A DNA stretch of 64,000 bases from Roseovarius litorisediminis (GCF_900172295.1 NZ_FWFL01000004.1:310001-374000), one strand, 5' to 3'; numbered from the stretch's first letter, positions 48,593 through 58,475 are shown. Notes: generated by a model not told the origin, from the sequence alone. Made by a program: numbers and translations.

Positions 48593-49141
48593 CTACTCTT
48601 GCCCCAGCGGATAATCGACCAGCACCTCATAAGATGCGCCCTCGGGCGCCAGATGCGATTGGTACAACCCAAATTTCGATACCGGAACAGGCCCCAGCGA
48701 CAGGCCAGCGTGCATCGCAAGAAACCGGCCCAGCCGCGGGCCGATGTCTTGTTGCCGGTCTTTTGAAATCCTTGCCAATGTCACATGCGGGCGAAATCGC
48801 GTGTGTTTCAGCTGAACGCCAGCACCCTGAACCGCCGTCCTTATCTTACGGCGCAACCCGCTCAGGGCCTCCGATGGTTCTATCCCGGCAAAGACCAGAC
48901 GCGGGCTGTTGCCGCCAAACACATCCACCCCCCGGATCGTCATCTCAAAAGGCGCGACAGAAATTTCACCCAGCGCCTCGTGCACAGCCTCAATCATTGT
49001 CAGCGGCTGGTCATCCAGAAATGCCAGCGTGACATGCATGCTATCAGGGTCCACCAACCGGCCCACCCGCAGCTCTGACTGAACTGCCATCAGCACGTCT
49101 TTCACCTCGTCCGGCAAACCTATCGCAACGAACACCCGCAT
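48593..49141 (-). CDS. thpR: RNA 2',3'-cyclic phosphodiesterase
   Basis: A 182-residue 2H phosphoesterase (LigT/ThpR). The two catalytic His-x-Thr motifs are HVTLAFL (H36) and HVTLARI (H119). It hydrolyses 2',3'-cyclic phosphate RNA ends to 2'-phosphates and can ligate tRNA halves in vitro. Follows the unknown 215-residue gene by 6 nt, so they are probably co-transcribed. Confidence 0.93.
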   Translation of the reverse strand: MRVFVAIGLPDEVKDVLMAVQSELRVGRLVDPDSMHVTLAFLDDQPLTMIEAVHEALGEISVAPFEMTIRGVDVFGGNSPRLVFAGIEPSEALSGLRRKIRTAVQGAGVQLKHTRFRPHVTLARISKDRQQDIGPRLGRFLAMHAGLSLGPVPVSKFGLYQSHLAPEGASYEVLVDYPLGQE

Positions 49142-49147
49142 CAGTGG

Positions 49148-49795
49148 TCACTGCACCTGAGCTGCGTTTATCCGGGCGAAAAGCCGCAGCGCCAACGACG
49201 GGTCATCGGCGTGAGGCGGCAAAACCGGATCATAGGCCGCCCGCACCAGCCCCGCGATGTCCGGGCGCAGGATGACGGCCTGATTGTCCGGCATTACCGC
49301 GAGGGGGGATTTCGCGCTGAAAGCCGTATCCGACCACAGCAAAATCGTCTGCACGATCTGGCTCAGCGCCAGTGTCTCGGCCGGTACCTCGCTGAGCTGG
49401 TCATCCATACGCAGGAACACAAAACTGGCCTTTATGGCGCCTGTCTCGTCAAAGCGGAAAATCCTGTACTGGTTGGCGTCTGCCGATTTCAGTCTGTCCA
49501 CCAACGGATGCAGATCGGGGATCAGCCTGTCCAGATCGGGAACTTCGATCAGTTCATCCCACTGCCGGAAGAAAAAGATCATCAGATTGGCGCCCAGTTC
49601 CGGGTCAGTCTCGGCGACCTCGTGGTTGGCCAGGGTTGCCACAGCCTCGACCGCGCCTTTGATCACTTCCAGTGTCTTGTCATCGACGCCAAAGACAATC
49701 GGCACAATCGGTCGCCCCCAGCGGGCAAATACGAAACTGCCGTCGGCGCGGGTGAACAGCGCCTCTATCTCGGAGGGATTGATCGTGTCAGTCAT
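49148..49795 (-). CDS. conserved hypothetical protein between ruvB and thpR
   Basis: 215 residues, soluble, acidic, with no signal peptide or membrane segment. Visible blocks are FARWGRPIVPIVFGVDDKTL, ELGANLMIFFFRQWDEL and LRPDIAGLVRAAYDPVLPP. No family or catalytic motif is recognised. It is 6 nt upstream of thpR and 158 nt after ruvB, suggesting a two-gene unit with the cyclic phosphodiesterase. Proline-bounded C-terminal helix; function unknown. Confidence 0.8.
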   Translation of the reverse strand: MTDTINPSEIEALFTRADGSFVFARWGRPIVPIVFGVDDKTLEVIKGAVEAVATLANHEVAETDPELGANLMIFFFRQWDELIEVPDLDRLIPDLHPLVDRLKSADANQYRIFRFDETGAIKASFVFLRMDDQLSEVPAETLALSQIVQTILLWSDTAFSAKSPLAVMPDNQAVILRPDIAGLVRAAYDPVLPPHADDPSLALRLFARINAAQVQ

Positions 49796-49866
49796 GGTCG
49801 GCCCTTTTGCAGTGACGCGCCCGGTTTAACAAACCCGTTGGCATGGTCAAATGGGGGCATCCGGCC

Positions 49867-49950
49867 GGATTTCGTACGAAACGTACGCGGTGGCCGCCAG
49901 ATGGTGCGTCCCGCGTACGAAATCCACGTACAAAACGTACGGATCGTACG
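49867..49950. repeat. GTAC-rich repeat cluster downstream of ruvB
   Basis: Six GTAC cores occur in 80 bp, starting at 49874, 49883, 49915, 49928, 49937 and 49946, mostly 9 bp apart. GGATTTCGTACG (49867-49878) and CGTACGAAATCC (49914-49925) form a perfect 12-bp inverted repeat with a 35-nt loop. It begins four bases after the ruvB stop codon. Read on the minus strand, 49940-49915 closely matches a segment after pcs (61584-61609). Confidence 0.8.
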
Positions 49951-49953
49951 GTC

Positions 49954-50979
49954 TTACTCGAACAAATCCTCCTGGCCTTTTGCCTTGGGCGCAGCCATGC
50001 CAAGATGTTTCCACCCCCCCTGCGCCAACATCCGCCCACGCGGGGTGCGCTGGATAAGCCCTTGTTGTAAAAGGAAAGGTTCAACCACCTCTTCCAACGC
50101 ATCGCGCGGCTCGCTCAAGGCCGCGCCGATGGTCTCGATTCCCACGGGGCCACCCTGATAAGCCTCTGCAATCAAACGTAAATATCGCCTGTCCGCACCA
50201 TCCAGCCCCAGATGGTCCACCCCCAGACGGGTCAGCGCATTGTCGGCCAACTCCTTGGAAATGCTGCCATTTCCATCCACGATCGCAAAATCCACCACTC
50301 GCCGCAGCAACCGCCCGGCAATCCGCGGCGTTCCCCGTGACCGCCGCGCGATCTCCCGCGCGCCATCCCGGTCAGTGGGGATATTCATTAACCTTGCATT
50401 GCGCGCCACGATCTCGTGCAGTTCGTCCACCGTATAGAATTGCAACCGGGTCGGGATGCCGAACCTGTCGCGCAGGGGGGTGGTCAGCAAGCCCAACCGC
50501 GTGGTGGCCCCAACCAGCGTAAAGGGTTGTAATTCAATGCGAACTGTCCGTGCGGCAGGGCCTTCGCCAATCACCAGGTCCAGCTCGAAATCTTCTAAAG
50601 CAGGATACAAAACCTCTTCCACAGCAGGGTTCAGACGATGAATTTCATCAATGAACAAAACGTCATTACGCTCCAGATTGGTTAATATCGCGGCCAGATC
50701 GCCCGCCTTGGCCAGCACCGGCCCCGACGTCATGCGAAAGCCAACGCCCAGTTCCTTCGACATGATCTGCGCCAGTGTGGTCTTACCCAACCCCGGGGGG
50801 CCGTGAAACAAGGTATGATCCATCGCCTCACCCCGTTGCCGCGCGGACTGGATAAACACCTTGAGGTTCGCACGCGCCTCTGCCTGACCAATAAATTCGT
50901 CAAGCGCCTGCGGTCGCAGACTTCGGTCGGTATCCTCGGGTAGCAACTCGGGGCGCAATGTGGGATCAGGCTCGGACAT
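49954..50979 (-). CDS. ruvB: Holliday junction branch migration helicase RuvB
   Basis: A 341-residue hexameric AAA+ motor driving branch migration with RuvA. Walker A GPPGLGKT is at 60-67, Walker B DEIH at 111-114; [11 protein letters not shown] near the N-terminus and a C-terminal winged-helix ([19 protein letters not shown]) are typical. Lies 3 nt after ruvA. Confidence 0.98.
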   Translation of the reverse strand: MSEPDPTLRPELLPEDTDRSLRPQALDEFIGQAEARANLKVFIQSARQRGEAMDHTLFHGPPGLGKTTLAQIMSKELGVGFRMTSGPVLAKAGDLAAILTNLERNDVLFIDEIHRLNPAVEEVLYPALEDFELDLVIGEGPAARTVRIELQPFTLVGATTRLGLLTTPLRDRFGIPTRLQFYTVDELHEIVARNARLMNIPTDRDGAREIARRSRGTPRIAGRLLRRVVDFAIVDGNGSISKELADNALTRLGVDHLGLDGADRRYLRLIAEAYQGGPVGIETIGAALSEPRDALEEVVEPFLLQQGLIQRTPRGRMLAQGGWKHLGMAAPKAKGQEDLFE

Positions 50980-50982
50980 GGA

Positions 50983-51636
50983 TTACCCCTTTGGCGCCAA
51001 CAGCTTAAGCGACAAACGGATCAGCTCTGGTGTAGACACATCAGGCGTTTCTCCAGCGGCCTGCGCCACGGCGCCGGCGGCCTCGCCGGGCGCATAACCA
51101 AGGTTTGTCAAAGCCGACAAAGCCTCGGCCTGTGCATTCGATCCTGCGGGGGCAACCGGCATAGGCGTCATGGGTTCAATTACATCCTCACCGCTGTCCT
51201 TCACCGGCGCCGGTGCAGCCCCCATCGCCATGACCTGAGGTGCTTTGTCTTTCAGTTCATTCACCACACGCTGTGCGGTTTTCGGGCCGATGCCTCTGGC
51301 CGCTTTCACAGCATTCCAGTCGCCCAAGGCAATCGCACGTCCTACCCCATCAGGGCCCAAAGCCCCCAGTATGGCCAAAGACGCCTTGGCACCCACCCCT
51401 TGAATGCTCATCAGCAACCGATGCCATTCTTTTTCCAAAAGCGTTGTAAAACCAAAGAGTTGAAGATTGTCTTCGCGTACAAGCAGGTCCGTATATAGCG
51501 CTGTATGCTCCCCCGTGCCGGGCAGGGCCTGCAATGTGCGATCGGAACAATAGACCAGATAACCCACCCCGCGCACATCAATCAGCACATGGTCTGGTGC
51601 GCGATAATCAATCCGTCCTGCGATCCGTCCAATCAT
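50983..51636 (-). CDS. ruvA: Holliday junction DNA-binding protein RuvA
   Basis: 217 residues: an OB-fold domain (1-63, [22 protein letters not shown]), two helix-hairpin-helix motifs ([33 protein letters not shown]) and, after a flexible Pro/Ala linker, the RuvB-contacting domain III. Its ATG at 51636 overlaps the ruvC stop by 4 nt; a longer frame from 51699 is rejected. Confidence 0.97.
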   Translation of the reverse strand: MIGRIAGRIDYRAPDHVLIDVRGVGYLVYCSDRTLQALPGTGEHTALYTDLLVREDNLQLFGFTTLLEKEWHRLLMSIQGVGAKASLAILGALGPDGVGRAIALGDWNAVKAARGIGPKTAQRVVNELKDKAPQVMAMGAAPAPVKDSGEDVIEPMTPMPVAPAGSNAQAEALSALTNLGYAPGEAAGAVAQAAGETPDVSTPELIRLSLKLLAPKG

Positions 51637-52139
51637 GCACTGGCCCTCCGCACGGCCCTTGCCAGCATCCCGGCTGACCGCGCGTGATGTGCATGACAAA
51701 TTGCAATCGCCAAGGCGTCTGCAGCGTCTGGTCCCGCCAAGTCAACACCTGGCAACTGAACCCGCACCATATGCGCGATCTGAGACTTGTCGGCATGGCC
51801 GACACCCACAACAGTTTTCTTGATCGTATTGGGGGCATATTCGCCAACAGACAGTCCAAACTGGGCGGGCACCAGCAAGGCGATACCGCGCGCCTGTCCC
51901 AGCTTCAGCGTGCCGGCCCCGTCTTTGTTGACAAATGTCTGCTCCACAGCCGCAGTTTCAGGTAGGAATTTGGAGAAAACCTCGGTAAGTTGTTGATGCA
52001 GCGATAGCAATCTCTCTGGCAGATCCTGACCAACCGAGCGACAGACACCGTTTGCAACATGGCAGATCCGGCTGCCTTCCACATCTATCACACCCCAGCC
52101 AAGGTTTCTTAATCCGGGGTCGACGCCCAATACCCGCAT
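51633..52139 (-). CDS. ruvC: Holliday junction resolvase RuvC
   Basis: A 168-residue dimeric endonuclease that cuts Holliday junctions. [14 protein letters not shown] gives the first catalytic aspartate D7; [22 protein letters not shown] carries the catalytic Glu; [13 protein letters not shown] and [16 protein letters not shown] supply the last acidic pair. The ATG at 52139 gives the standard N-terminus. First gene of ruvCAB. Confidence 0.97.
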   Translation of the reverse strand: MRVLGVDPGLRNLGWGVIDVEGSRICHVANGVCRSVGQDLPERLLSLHQQLTEVFSKFLPETAAVEQTFVNKDGAGTLKLGQARGIALLVPAQFGLSVGEYAPNTIKKTVVGVGHADKSQIAHMVRVQLPGVDLAGPDAADALAIAICHAHHARSAGMLARAVRRASA

Positions 52140-52456
52140 GATCTGTGCCCTGCTCTGCTGCTTTTCCCAACCCCTAGCACGAAAGGGGAACAAAGACCAA
52201 GAAGAATGCAATGCCAACGCCTTGCGACACCGATACGGCCAAAATTGGCCCGCCGAAGAGAAACGGGCGGAATTTGACAAAACATCCCGGACTTTCGCTG
52301 CTATAAATTAAGTAAATCAAGTTTTTACCAAAAAGATTCAGCCTTGCAGAAAACGCATAGGGCATATGCGGAAACATGTGTTGTAAGAGCGATTTTGCCC
52401 TACTACCTGCAGCCCAGAACAGACACATACGTCCGCCCCCTTTAAGGAATGAAACA
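52140..52456. other. 317-bp divergent intergenic region (ruvC / DUF1127 gene)
   Basis: No gene is supported. It should hold promoters for ruvCAB (minus) and the DUF1127 gene (plus). On the plus strand TTGACA at 52274 and TATAAA at 52302 are present but 22 bp apart, a poor promoter. No alphaproteobacterial LexA box (GTTC-N7-GTTC) was recognised before ruvC. Confidence 0.5.
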
Positions 52457-52657
52457 ATGGCCGTTATAGATACAACCCGCACTCATGCAGTTCCTGCAGG
52501 CCAATTTGGTCAGGCTGTCGCAAAATTCGTTGGCGCTTTCGCCGCATGGAATGATGCCCGCGCTACACGTAAGGCACTGTCGCAACTCAGCGACCGTGAA
52601 CTGGACGATATCGGCCTGTGCCGCAGCGATATCGACAGCGTTGTTCGCCAAGGTTAA
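52457..52657 (+). CDS. DUF1127 (YjiS-like) small protein
   Basis: A 66-residue, highly expressed-type small protein. The DUF1127 domain (about 30-62) reads AAWNDARATRKALSQLSDREL then DDIGLCRSDID. In alphaproteobacteria DUF1127 proteins have been tied to RNA turnover and phosphate or one-carbon responses. AAGGA lies 8 nt before the ATG at 52457. Monocistronic, with its own promoter region and a strong terminator. Confidence 0.9.
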   Translation: MAVIDTTRTHAVPAGQFGQAVAKFVGAFAAWNDARATRKALSQLSDRELDDIGLCRSDIDSVVRQG

Positions 52658-52676
52658 GTTTTTCAACAGCGCAAAG

Positions 52677-52713
52677 AAAAAGCCCTGCACCGGGACCAAG
52701 TGCAGGGCTTTTT
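52677..52713. terminator. bidirectional terminator after the DUF1127 gene
   Basis: AAAAAGCCCTGCAC pairs perfectly with GTGCAGGGCTTTTT across a 9-nt loop. It serves both the DUF1127 gene (plus) and the convergent small membrane-protein gene (minus). Confidence 0.92.
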
Positions 52714-52734
52714 CAGTATAAGTACTAGCTAAAA

Positions 52735-53079
52735 TTACCTGAGCAGAGGGCGAATCTTGGCAGAAATGCTTTGCGTGATCGGATCGGCCTGCATAGCAAA
52801 TGCGCCAACCTGTTCAATGATCGAACCGGAGTTCAGTGCTTCAACGCGCTGTTCATAAAGCGCCGCCCCGAGATGGGCCATGATCAGACCTTTGAAGCAG
52901 AAGAATCCGACGACCAGAAAGGTAAGGCCACGCAGAGGGAAAGACCTTTGCCGGCGTTTCGGGCGCAGAACAATCAATCCGTCTCGACCAACCTGGCTTA
53001 CATAACCACGCGAAAGACGCGACCGTTTGCGATCAATTTTCTTAAGGCGAGCATCAAAACTCTGAAACACATCACTCAT
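52735..53079 (-). CDS. conserved small single-span membrane protein
   Basis: 114 residues. A strongly basic N-terminal half (RLKKIDRKRSRLSRGYVSQVGRD; RPKRRQR) precedes one membrane helix (about 50-70, LTFLVVGFFCFKGLIMAHLG) and a periplasmic tail ending IRPLLR. No known motif. The charge pattern predicts N-in topology. It stands between two promoter-bearing gaps and looks monocistronic. Function unknown. Confidence 0.75.
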   Translation of the reverse strand: MSDVFQSFDARLKKIDRKRSRLSRGYVSQVGRDGLIVLRPKRRQRSFPLRGLTFLVVGFFCFKGLIMAHLGAALYEQRVEALNSGSIIEQVGAFAMQADPITQSISAKIRPLLR

Positions 53080-53187
53080 AATTAATATCCCATTTTCATC
53101 GGCCCCACCGACTTAAACTAAATGCTACGTTCGAATTATGGCAAGACTAAGGCAACTGCCTCAAATTTGCTGGTTTTCGAATTGTTT

Positions 53188-54060
53188 TCAAACACTTTTC
53201 GCGATTGTTGTTGTCGTCCATTCACCAATCTCATCGCGAAATTGCAGACTGTTTCCAAGATTGCAATAAACGTCAATTACCTCGTCTGCCTGCTCATTCA
53301 AAATTCCCGAGAGAATCACCCGACCGCCCTCTGCCAAGCATGACGTCACGTCAGGCGCCAAGTTTATCAAAGGCCCTTTCAGGATATTGGCAAAGATCAG
53401 GTCGTAGGGGGCATTGGCCCGCAACACTTCATGGTCCAGTCCTGTGGCCTCGATACATCGGACCCGCCCTTCAAGCCCATTTGCGGCGACATTGGCACGG
53501 GCGACCTCGACGGCAACCTCGTCGATGTCGCTTGCCAACACAACACCCGGCCAAATCCGCGCTGCCGCCATTGCCAGAACTGCGGTACCGCAACCGACGT
53601 CCAGAACCGATTTGCCCACAAAGCCCGCATTCGCCAGCCGGTCAAGTGCCCGCAGGCACCCCAGTGTGGTGCCATGGTGCCCTGTGCCAAAGGCCATTGC
53701 GGCCTCGATCAGCAAAGGCTCACACCCCTCTGGGACGTTGTCGGCATCATGGCTGCCGTAGACAAAGAACCGCCCTGCATGAACAGGTTTCAATTCGCGT
53801 TTTACCTTGGCCACCCAATCCTGATCGGGCAGTTCAGACACGGCAAAGGGCTTGGCGTCATAAAGGACAGCCAGTAGAGCCAGCCCAACCTGATCAGGCG
53901 TGGATTCAAAATATCCTCCCACTTCCCACAGGCCCGATCCATCCTCGATCTCGAACACCCCGACCCCAGTGGGTTCGGGCACAAGGTTTTCCAAGGCCTC
54001 GGCCAGCGCTTCGGCGGGCTCTTTTCCGGTCAGGGTGGTCAGGGCGGTAAACGTGGTCAT
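53188..54060 (-). CDS. prmA: ribosomal protein L11 methyltransferase
   Basis: 290 residues: an N-terminal substrate-recognition domain (about 1-110) and a SAM-binding domain with motif I VLDVGCGTAVLAMAAA and FANILKGPLINLAPDV (the NPPY-equivalent NILxxPL). AFGTGHHGTT before it is typical of PrmA. It trimethylates L11. Followed downstream by a sequence-poor gap; lies 15 nt after the MFS gene stop. Confidence 0.95.
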   Translation of the reverse strand: MTTFTALTTLTGKEPAEALAEALENLVPEPTGVGVFEIEDGSGLWEVGGYFESTPDQVGLALLAVLYDAKPFAVSELPDQDWVAKVKRELKPVHAGRFFVYGSHDADNVPEGCEPLLIEAAMAFGTGHHGTTLGCLRALDRLANAGFVGKSVLDVGCGTAVLAMAAARIWPGVVLASDIDEVAVEVARANVAANGLEGRVRCIEATGLDHEVLRANAPYDLIFANILKGPLINLAPDVTSCLAEGGRVILSGILNEQADEVIDVYCNLGNSLQFRDEIGEWTTTTIAKSV

Positions 54061-54075
54061 CAGACGAACCTCAGA

Positions 54076-55308
54076 TTATTCAGCAGGGGATGTGGCGAAT
54101 ACCGAAAAAATGGTCTCATTTCCCTTTTCCGGATGCCGCGGGATCATCAGCGCCAGCATTAGCGAAACACATGCCATGCCGGCTGCCGTCATGAATACCG
54201 CAGCGGGCGATATAAGCCACAGATAGCCCAGCAACGCAGGCAGGAAAACCGCAGCGATGTGGTTTATGGTAAAGGCCACAGCTGCAGTAGGCGCAACATC
54301 ACCCGGATCGGCAATTTTCTGAAAATAGGTCTTCAGCGCCAACGCCAGGGCAAACAGCAAATGGTCAATCACATACAATCCAGCGGCCAGCAACACCCCC
54401 CACCCAAAGAAATAAATTCCGCCATAGGCGAGGAATACAGCAACCAGCCCGACATATTCAAAGATCAGCGTATTCCTCTCGCCATATCTAAAGACAGCCT
54501 GCCCCATCAGCGGCGCGAAAATCATATTGGCCACCAGGTTCATCAGAAACAGGCCTGTCACTTCATGCACGGCAAAGCCGAATTTCTCGACCATCATGAA
54601 ACCAGCGAAGACCACAAAAATCTGCCGCCGGGCCCCGGCCATGAACTGCAGTGCATAATAAAGCCAATAGCGGCGGCGCAGGATCATCTTTTTGATCTGC
54701 GGGTTCGGCGCCTCAAATCGTGGATAGGCAATGAAACAGAATACCGCAGTCGCCGCGGTGAAACCGCCCGACAACAGATAGACGGTGTTGTAGGTCAGTC
54801 CAAGCGTCTCCCATGTCATGACAATAAGCAGATAAGCCACCAGCGTCGCGGCCGACCCGGCCGCAACCAACCACCCCAACACCTTTGGCGCGCGCAACTT
54901 GTCCAGCCACTGCAGTTGCAGTGACTGATTGACTGTTTCGTAGTAGTGAAACCCGATCGAACTGAGCATTGTAATCGTCAGGATGCCACCAAGCGATGGA
55001 AACCAAGCGGTCAAAGCGGTGGCCACACCCAGCAGGAAAAGCGAGACGATCCCCAGCACCTGCTCGTGTACAAAAATGATGATGGCGATCACCCCAACCG
55101 CCAGAAACCCGGGGATTTCGCGGACCGTGTGCAGCCAGCCGATATCGGATCCGTTAAAGCGTGCCACCTCAATCACAAAATTATTGAGCAAGGCAGACCA
55201 GGTTGCAAACGCCACTGGCATCGCTGCCGCCATCACAAAAAGCAAGGTAACGGGGCGACGCCAGAACGGCAGATGCCGTGCATCTGCAAGGGGGACGGTG
55301 CGTGTCAT
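54076..55308 (-). CDS. MFS transporter
   Basis: A 410-residue polytopic protein with about twelve membrane helices, built as two halves around a basic loop (IKKMILRRRYW, about 205-215), the layout of the major facilitator superfamily. No substrate motif is recognised and the usual GxxxDRxGRR between helices 2 and 3 is absent or degenerate. Probably co-transcribed with prmA. Confidence 0.8.
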   Translation of the reverse strand: MTRTVPLADARHLPFWRRPVTLLFVMAAAMPVAFATWSALLNNFVIEVARFNGSDIGWLHTVREIPGFLAVGVIAIIIFVHEQVLGIVSLFLLGVATALTAWFPSLGGILTITMLSSIGFHYYETVNQSLQLQWLDKLRAPKVLGWLVAAGSAATLVAYLLIVMTWETLGLTYNTVYLLSGGFTAATAVFCFIAYPRFEAPNPQIKKMILRRRYWLYYALQFMAGARRQIFVVFAGFMMVEKFGFAVHEVTGLFLMNLVANMIFAPLMGQAVFRYGERNTLIFEYVGLVAVFLAYGGIYFFGWGVLLAAGLYVIDHLLFALALALKTYFQKIADPGDVAPTAAVAFTINHIAAVFLPALLGYLWLISPAAVFMTAAGMACVSLMLALMIPRHPEKGNETIFSVFATSPAE

Positions 55309-55477
55309 TCAGCACCTTTACGCCGATCAGTTGGGCTTGGCGAGGGGATGAATCTGCAATTGCGATAGATATTTCTGTGCGCAAACATGGATAAATTTCG
55401 AGCACATGGGCACGCAGGCGGCTCAGTTACTCCAGACAGGGTGTTTCAGTGGGATAAAGACGTTCACTCGAAACGCA

Positions 55478-57682
55478 TCAGTAGAAACTTTGTGGATCAA
55501 TATCGACCGTCAGCCGAAGCTGCCCCGGTATACGCACCTGACCGATCCACTGCGCCACAGCCACCTGTAGCGCCGCCCCTTTGGGTGCCTTTACCAACAG
55601 CCGGACCCGGTGTCGTCCGCGTATCCGGGCAACAGGAGCAGCTGCGGGGCCATACACCTGTGCCCCGATCTGCCGCAGAGGGCCATCACGACGGGCCAGT
55701 TCATTGCCCAGATCGAATACCCCCTGCATGTCGGGCGATGACAGGATAATTCCCGCCATCCGGCCGAATGGCGGCACGCCGGCATGGCGCCTTTCGTCGG
55801 CCTCGGCGCGCCAGAACCCTTCTTCGTCGCCTGCCAGAATCGCACGGATCACCGGATGCTCGGGTTGAAACGTCTGTAGCATCGCCGTGCCTGGCTTTTC
55901 CGCCCGGCCTGCCCGGCCTGCCACCTGCCGCATCAACTGAAACGTGCGCTCCGCCGCACGCATATCTGATCCTTGCAAGCCCAGATCGGCATCGATCACG
56001 CCCACCAGTGTGAGATGCGGAAAGTTATGGCCTTTTGCCACCAGTTGGGTGCCGATGATAATGTCAGCCCCCCCCACCGCAATCTGTTCGATCTGCTCTT
56101 TCAGCGCACGGGCACTTCCAAACATATCCGACGACAGCGTCGCAATCCGCGCGTCAGGAAAAAGCGCCGCCGCCTCTTCCGACAAGCGCTCAACCCCCGG
56201 GCCCACTGCAGCCAGCCGGTCTTCAGCCTGACACGAGGGGCAGGCATCGGGAATGGGTCGCGTCTCGCCACATTGGTGGCAAACCAGCCGCTTCAGAAAG
56301 CGGTGCTCGACCAGCCGTGCATCACAATGCTCGCAACCCAGCTGATGCCCACAGGCCCGGCATAGTGTGATTGGCGCATAACCGCGTCGGTTGATGAACA
56401 GCAGCGCCTGCTCACCCTTGTCGACCCGCGCCTGAACCGCCTTTTGCAAGGTGGGTGAAATCCAGCGCGTCGATGGCAGGGCTTCAGTGCGCATATCTAT
56501 CGCGCGCAAATCAGGCATCACCGCTTCGCCAAACCGCGCGGTAAGCTCCAGCCGCTCGTATTTGCCTGCTTCGGCATTGGCCCAGCTTTCAAGGCTGGGT
56601 GTGGCCGAAGCCAACACCACCCGCGCCCCACAGATCGAAGCACGCAAAACCGCCATGTCGCGGGCGTTATACAAAACACCATCTTCCTGCTTGTACGATG
56701 TATCGTGTTCTTCATCGACCACGATCAGCCCAAGGTTCTGGAAGGGCAAAAACAAAGCCGAGCGCGCACCGACAACCACCTGACAGCCCGCCTGCCCCAC
56801 CATTTTCCAGGTACGGCGGCGTTCGGTCATCGTAACGCCCGAGTGCCATTCGGCAGGTTTTGCCCCAAACCGCGCCTCGATCCGTTTAAGAAACTCGGCA
56901 GTCAGGGCAATCTCGGGCAACAGTACCAGTGCTTGCCGCCGTTGGCGCAAGCATTCGGCCACCGCTTCAAGATAAACCTCGGTCTTGCCAGAACCGGTGA
57001 CACCGCGCAGCAAGGTTGTGCCATACCCCCCCTTTCGCAGCCCGGCCTGCAACGCGTCCGCCGCGCGGGCCTGATCTTCGGTCAGGTCCTTGGCACTCAG
57101 CGCAGGATCCAGCAGGCGAAAGGGCACATCGCGCGGCGTGTCCTCTTCAAGTACAACACCTTGTTTCACCAGCCCTTTGACAACCGATGACGTCACCCCG
57201 GCCTGATCGCTTAGCTCTTTTAGGGTAAACGACAACCCGCCATATTCGTTGAGTACCGCCAACACCCGACGCCGTGCATCGGTTTCGCGGTCGGGTCGCC
57301 CTTGCCCCAAACGGTACACTTTGCGCATCGACGGTGGGTCGCTCAACCCCGGCGCGCGGGTGGCCAGCCGCAGCATGGCCGGCATTGGGGTCAGCGTGTA
57401 ATCTGCGGCGCGTTGCAGAAACTCCTGCATCTCATCGCGCATCGGGGCCGCATCCAGCACCCGGATGACCGAGCGCGCCTTGCTCAGGTCAAATCCGCCC
57501 TGCCCGGGGCCCCAGACCACACCCAGCACCTTGCGCGGCCCCAGGGGCACCTCGACAAAAGCACCGATGTGGCATCCACCCTCGGGTGCCTTGTAATCCA
57601 GCGCCCGGTCCAGAGGCTGCGTTGTAAGAACCGCCACCAATGCCCCTTCGTCAAAAAAGTCTGGCGTCCGTGGCGTCAACAC
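55478..57682 (-). CDS. priA: primosomal protein N', replication restart helicase PriA
   Basis: A 734-residue DNA helicase that reloads replisomes at stalled forks. The 3'-end-binding N-domain contains LDYKAPEGG. Walker A GVTGSGKTE is near 223, with DEEHD as the helicase II motif. The zinc-binding Cys cluster (CRACGHQLGCEHC, CHQCGETRPIPDACPSC) is at about 435-480. QMVAGRAGR-type QVAGRAGRAEKPG follows. Start is GTG 57682 or the adjacent TTG; AAGGAG lies just upstream. Confidence 0.95.
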   Translation of the reverse strand: MLTPRTPDFFDEGALVAVLTTQPLDRALDYKAPEGGCHIGAFVEVPLGPRKVLGVVWGPGQGGFDLSKARSVIRVLDAAPMRDEMQEFLQRAADYTLTPMPAMLRLATRAPGLSDPPSMRKVYRLGQGRPDRETDARRRVLAVLNEYGGLSFTLKELSDQAGVTSSVVKGLVKQGVVLEEDTPRDVPFRLLDPALSAKDLTEDQARAADALQAGLRKGGYGTTLLRGVTGSGKTEVYLEAVAECLRQRRQALVLLPEIALTAEFLKRIEARFGAKPAEWHSGVTMTERRRTWKMVGQAGCQVVVGARSALFLPFQNLGLIVVDEEHDTSYKQEDGVLYNARDMAVLRASICGARVVLASATPSLESWANAEAGKYERLELTARFGEAVMPDLRAIDMRTEALPSTRWISPTLQKAVQARVDKGEQALLFINRRGYAPITLCRACGHQLGCEHCDARLVEHRFLKRLVCHQCGETRPIPDACPSCQAEDRLAAVGPGVERLSEEAAALFPDARIATLSSDMFGSARALKEQIEQIAVGGADIIIGTQLVAKGHNFPHLTLVGVIDADLGLQGSDMRAAERTFQLMRQVAGRAGRAEKPGTAMLQTFQPEHPVIRAILAGDEEGFWRAEADERRHAGVPPFGRMAGIILSSPDMQGVFDLGNELARRDGPLRQIGAQVYGPAAAPVARIRGRHRVRLLVKAPKGAALQVAVAQWIGQVRIPGQLRLTVDIDPQSFY

Positions 57683-57782
57683 AAGGCTCCTTATCGGGGG
57701 GTCGTCAGGGGTTTCAGTGGATCACTCTATGAGGTAAACGCAGGAAAGAGAAACTCCAACCCCGCGCAAATGGACCCCTGAC

Positions 57783-58436
57783 ATGAAATTTTTCGTAGAT
57801 ACCGCCGAAGTCGATCAAATCGCCGAACTGAATGATCTGGGCATGGTTGATGGTGTGACCACAAACCCCTCGCTGATCATGAAATCCGGTCGTGACATTC
57901 TGGAGGTTACCAAGGAAATCGCCGATATGGTCGAAGGTCCGGTTAGTGCCGAAGTGGTGGCACTTGAGGCCGACGCGATGATCGCCGAAGGCCGCAAGCT
58001 GGCCAAGATTGCCGACAACATCGCCGTCAAAGTGCCGCTGACATGGGATGGGCTGAAAGCCTGCAAAGTGCTGTCAGGCGAGGGCAACATGGTAAATGTC
58101 ACGTTGTGTTTCTCGGCCAATCAGGCGCTTTTGGCGGCCAAGGCAGGTGCCACATTCATCAGTCCCTTTATCGGGCGTCTGGATGATATCAACCTTGATG
58201 GGATGGAGCTGATCTCGGACATTCGCCAGATCTATGACAATTACGGGTTTGAAACACAGATTCTTGCCGCCTCGATCCGCAGCGTCAATCACGCTTATCT
58301 GGCGGCTATGATCGGCTCGGACGTCATGACCGCCCCGCCAAAGGTTATCAAGCAAATGGCCGAGCACCCTTTGACCGATAAGGGCCTAGAGTCTTTTATG
58401 GCCGATTGGGCAAAAACGGGGCAGAAAATCCTGTAA
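57783..58436 (+). CDS. fsa: fructose-6-phosphate aldolase / small transaldolase
   Basis: A 217-residue class I aldolase of the short transaldolase subfamily. The Schiff-base lysine is K83 in [12 protein letters not shown]. Other marks are [29 protein letters not shown] and [10 protein letters not shown]. It serves the non-oxidative pentose phosphate pathway or cleaves fructose-6-phosphate. First gene after a divergent promoter region with priA, and followed by DUF484 and xerC. Confidence 0.95.
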   Translation: MKFFVDTAEVDQIAELNDLGMVDGVTTNPSLIMKSGRDILEVTKEIADMVEGPVSAEVVALEADAMIAEGRKLAKIADNIAVKVPLTWDGLKACKVLSGEGNMVNVTLCFSANQALLAAKAGATFISPFIGRLDDINLDGMELISDIRQIYDNYGFETQILAASIRSVNHAYLAAMIGSDVMTAPPKVIKQMAEHPLTDKGLESFMADWAKTGQKIL

Positions 58437-58475
58437 AGTCATGTTATAAGGGCGCAAATCAAGGCTGAGGCGTTA

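Noticed and set aside
49867-49950. CRISPR array
   Set aside because: The GTAC cores are 4-6 bp units at 9-bp steps without unique spacers of 30 bp, and no cas genes are present.
52140-52456. SOS (LexA) box in front of ruvC
   Set aside because: No GTTC-N7-GTTC or close variant was found; short GAAC-like stretches lack the partner half.
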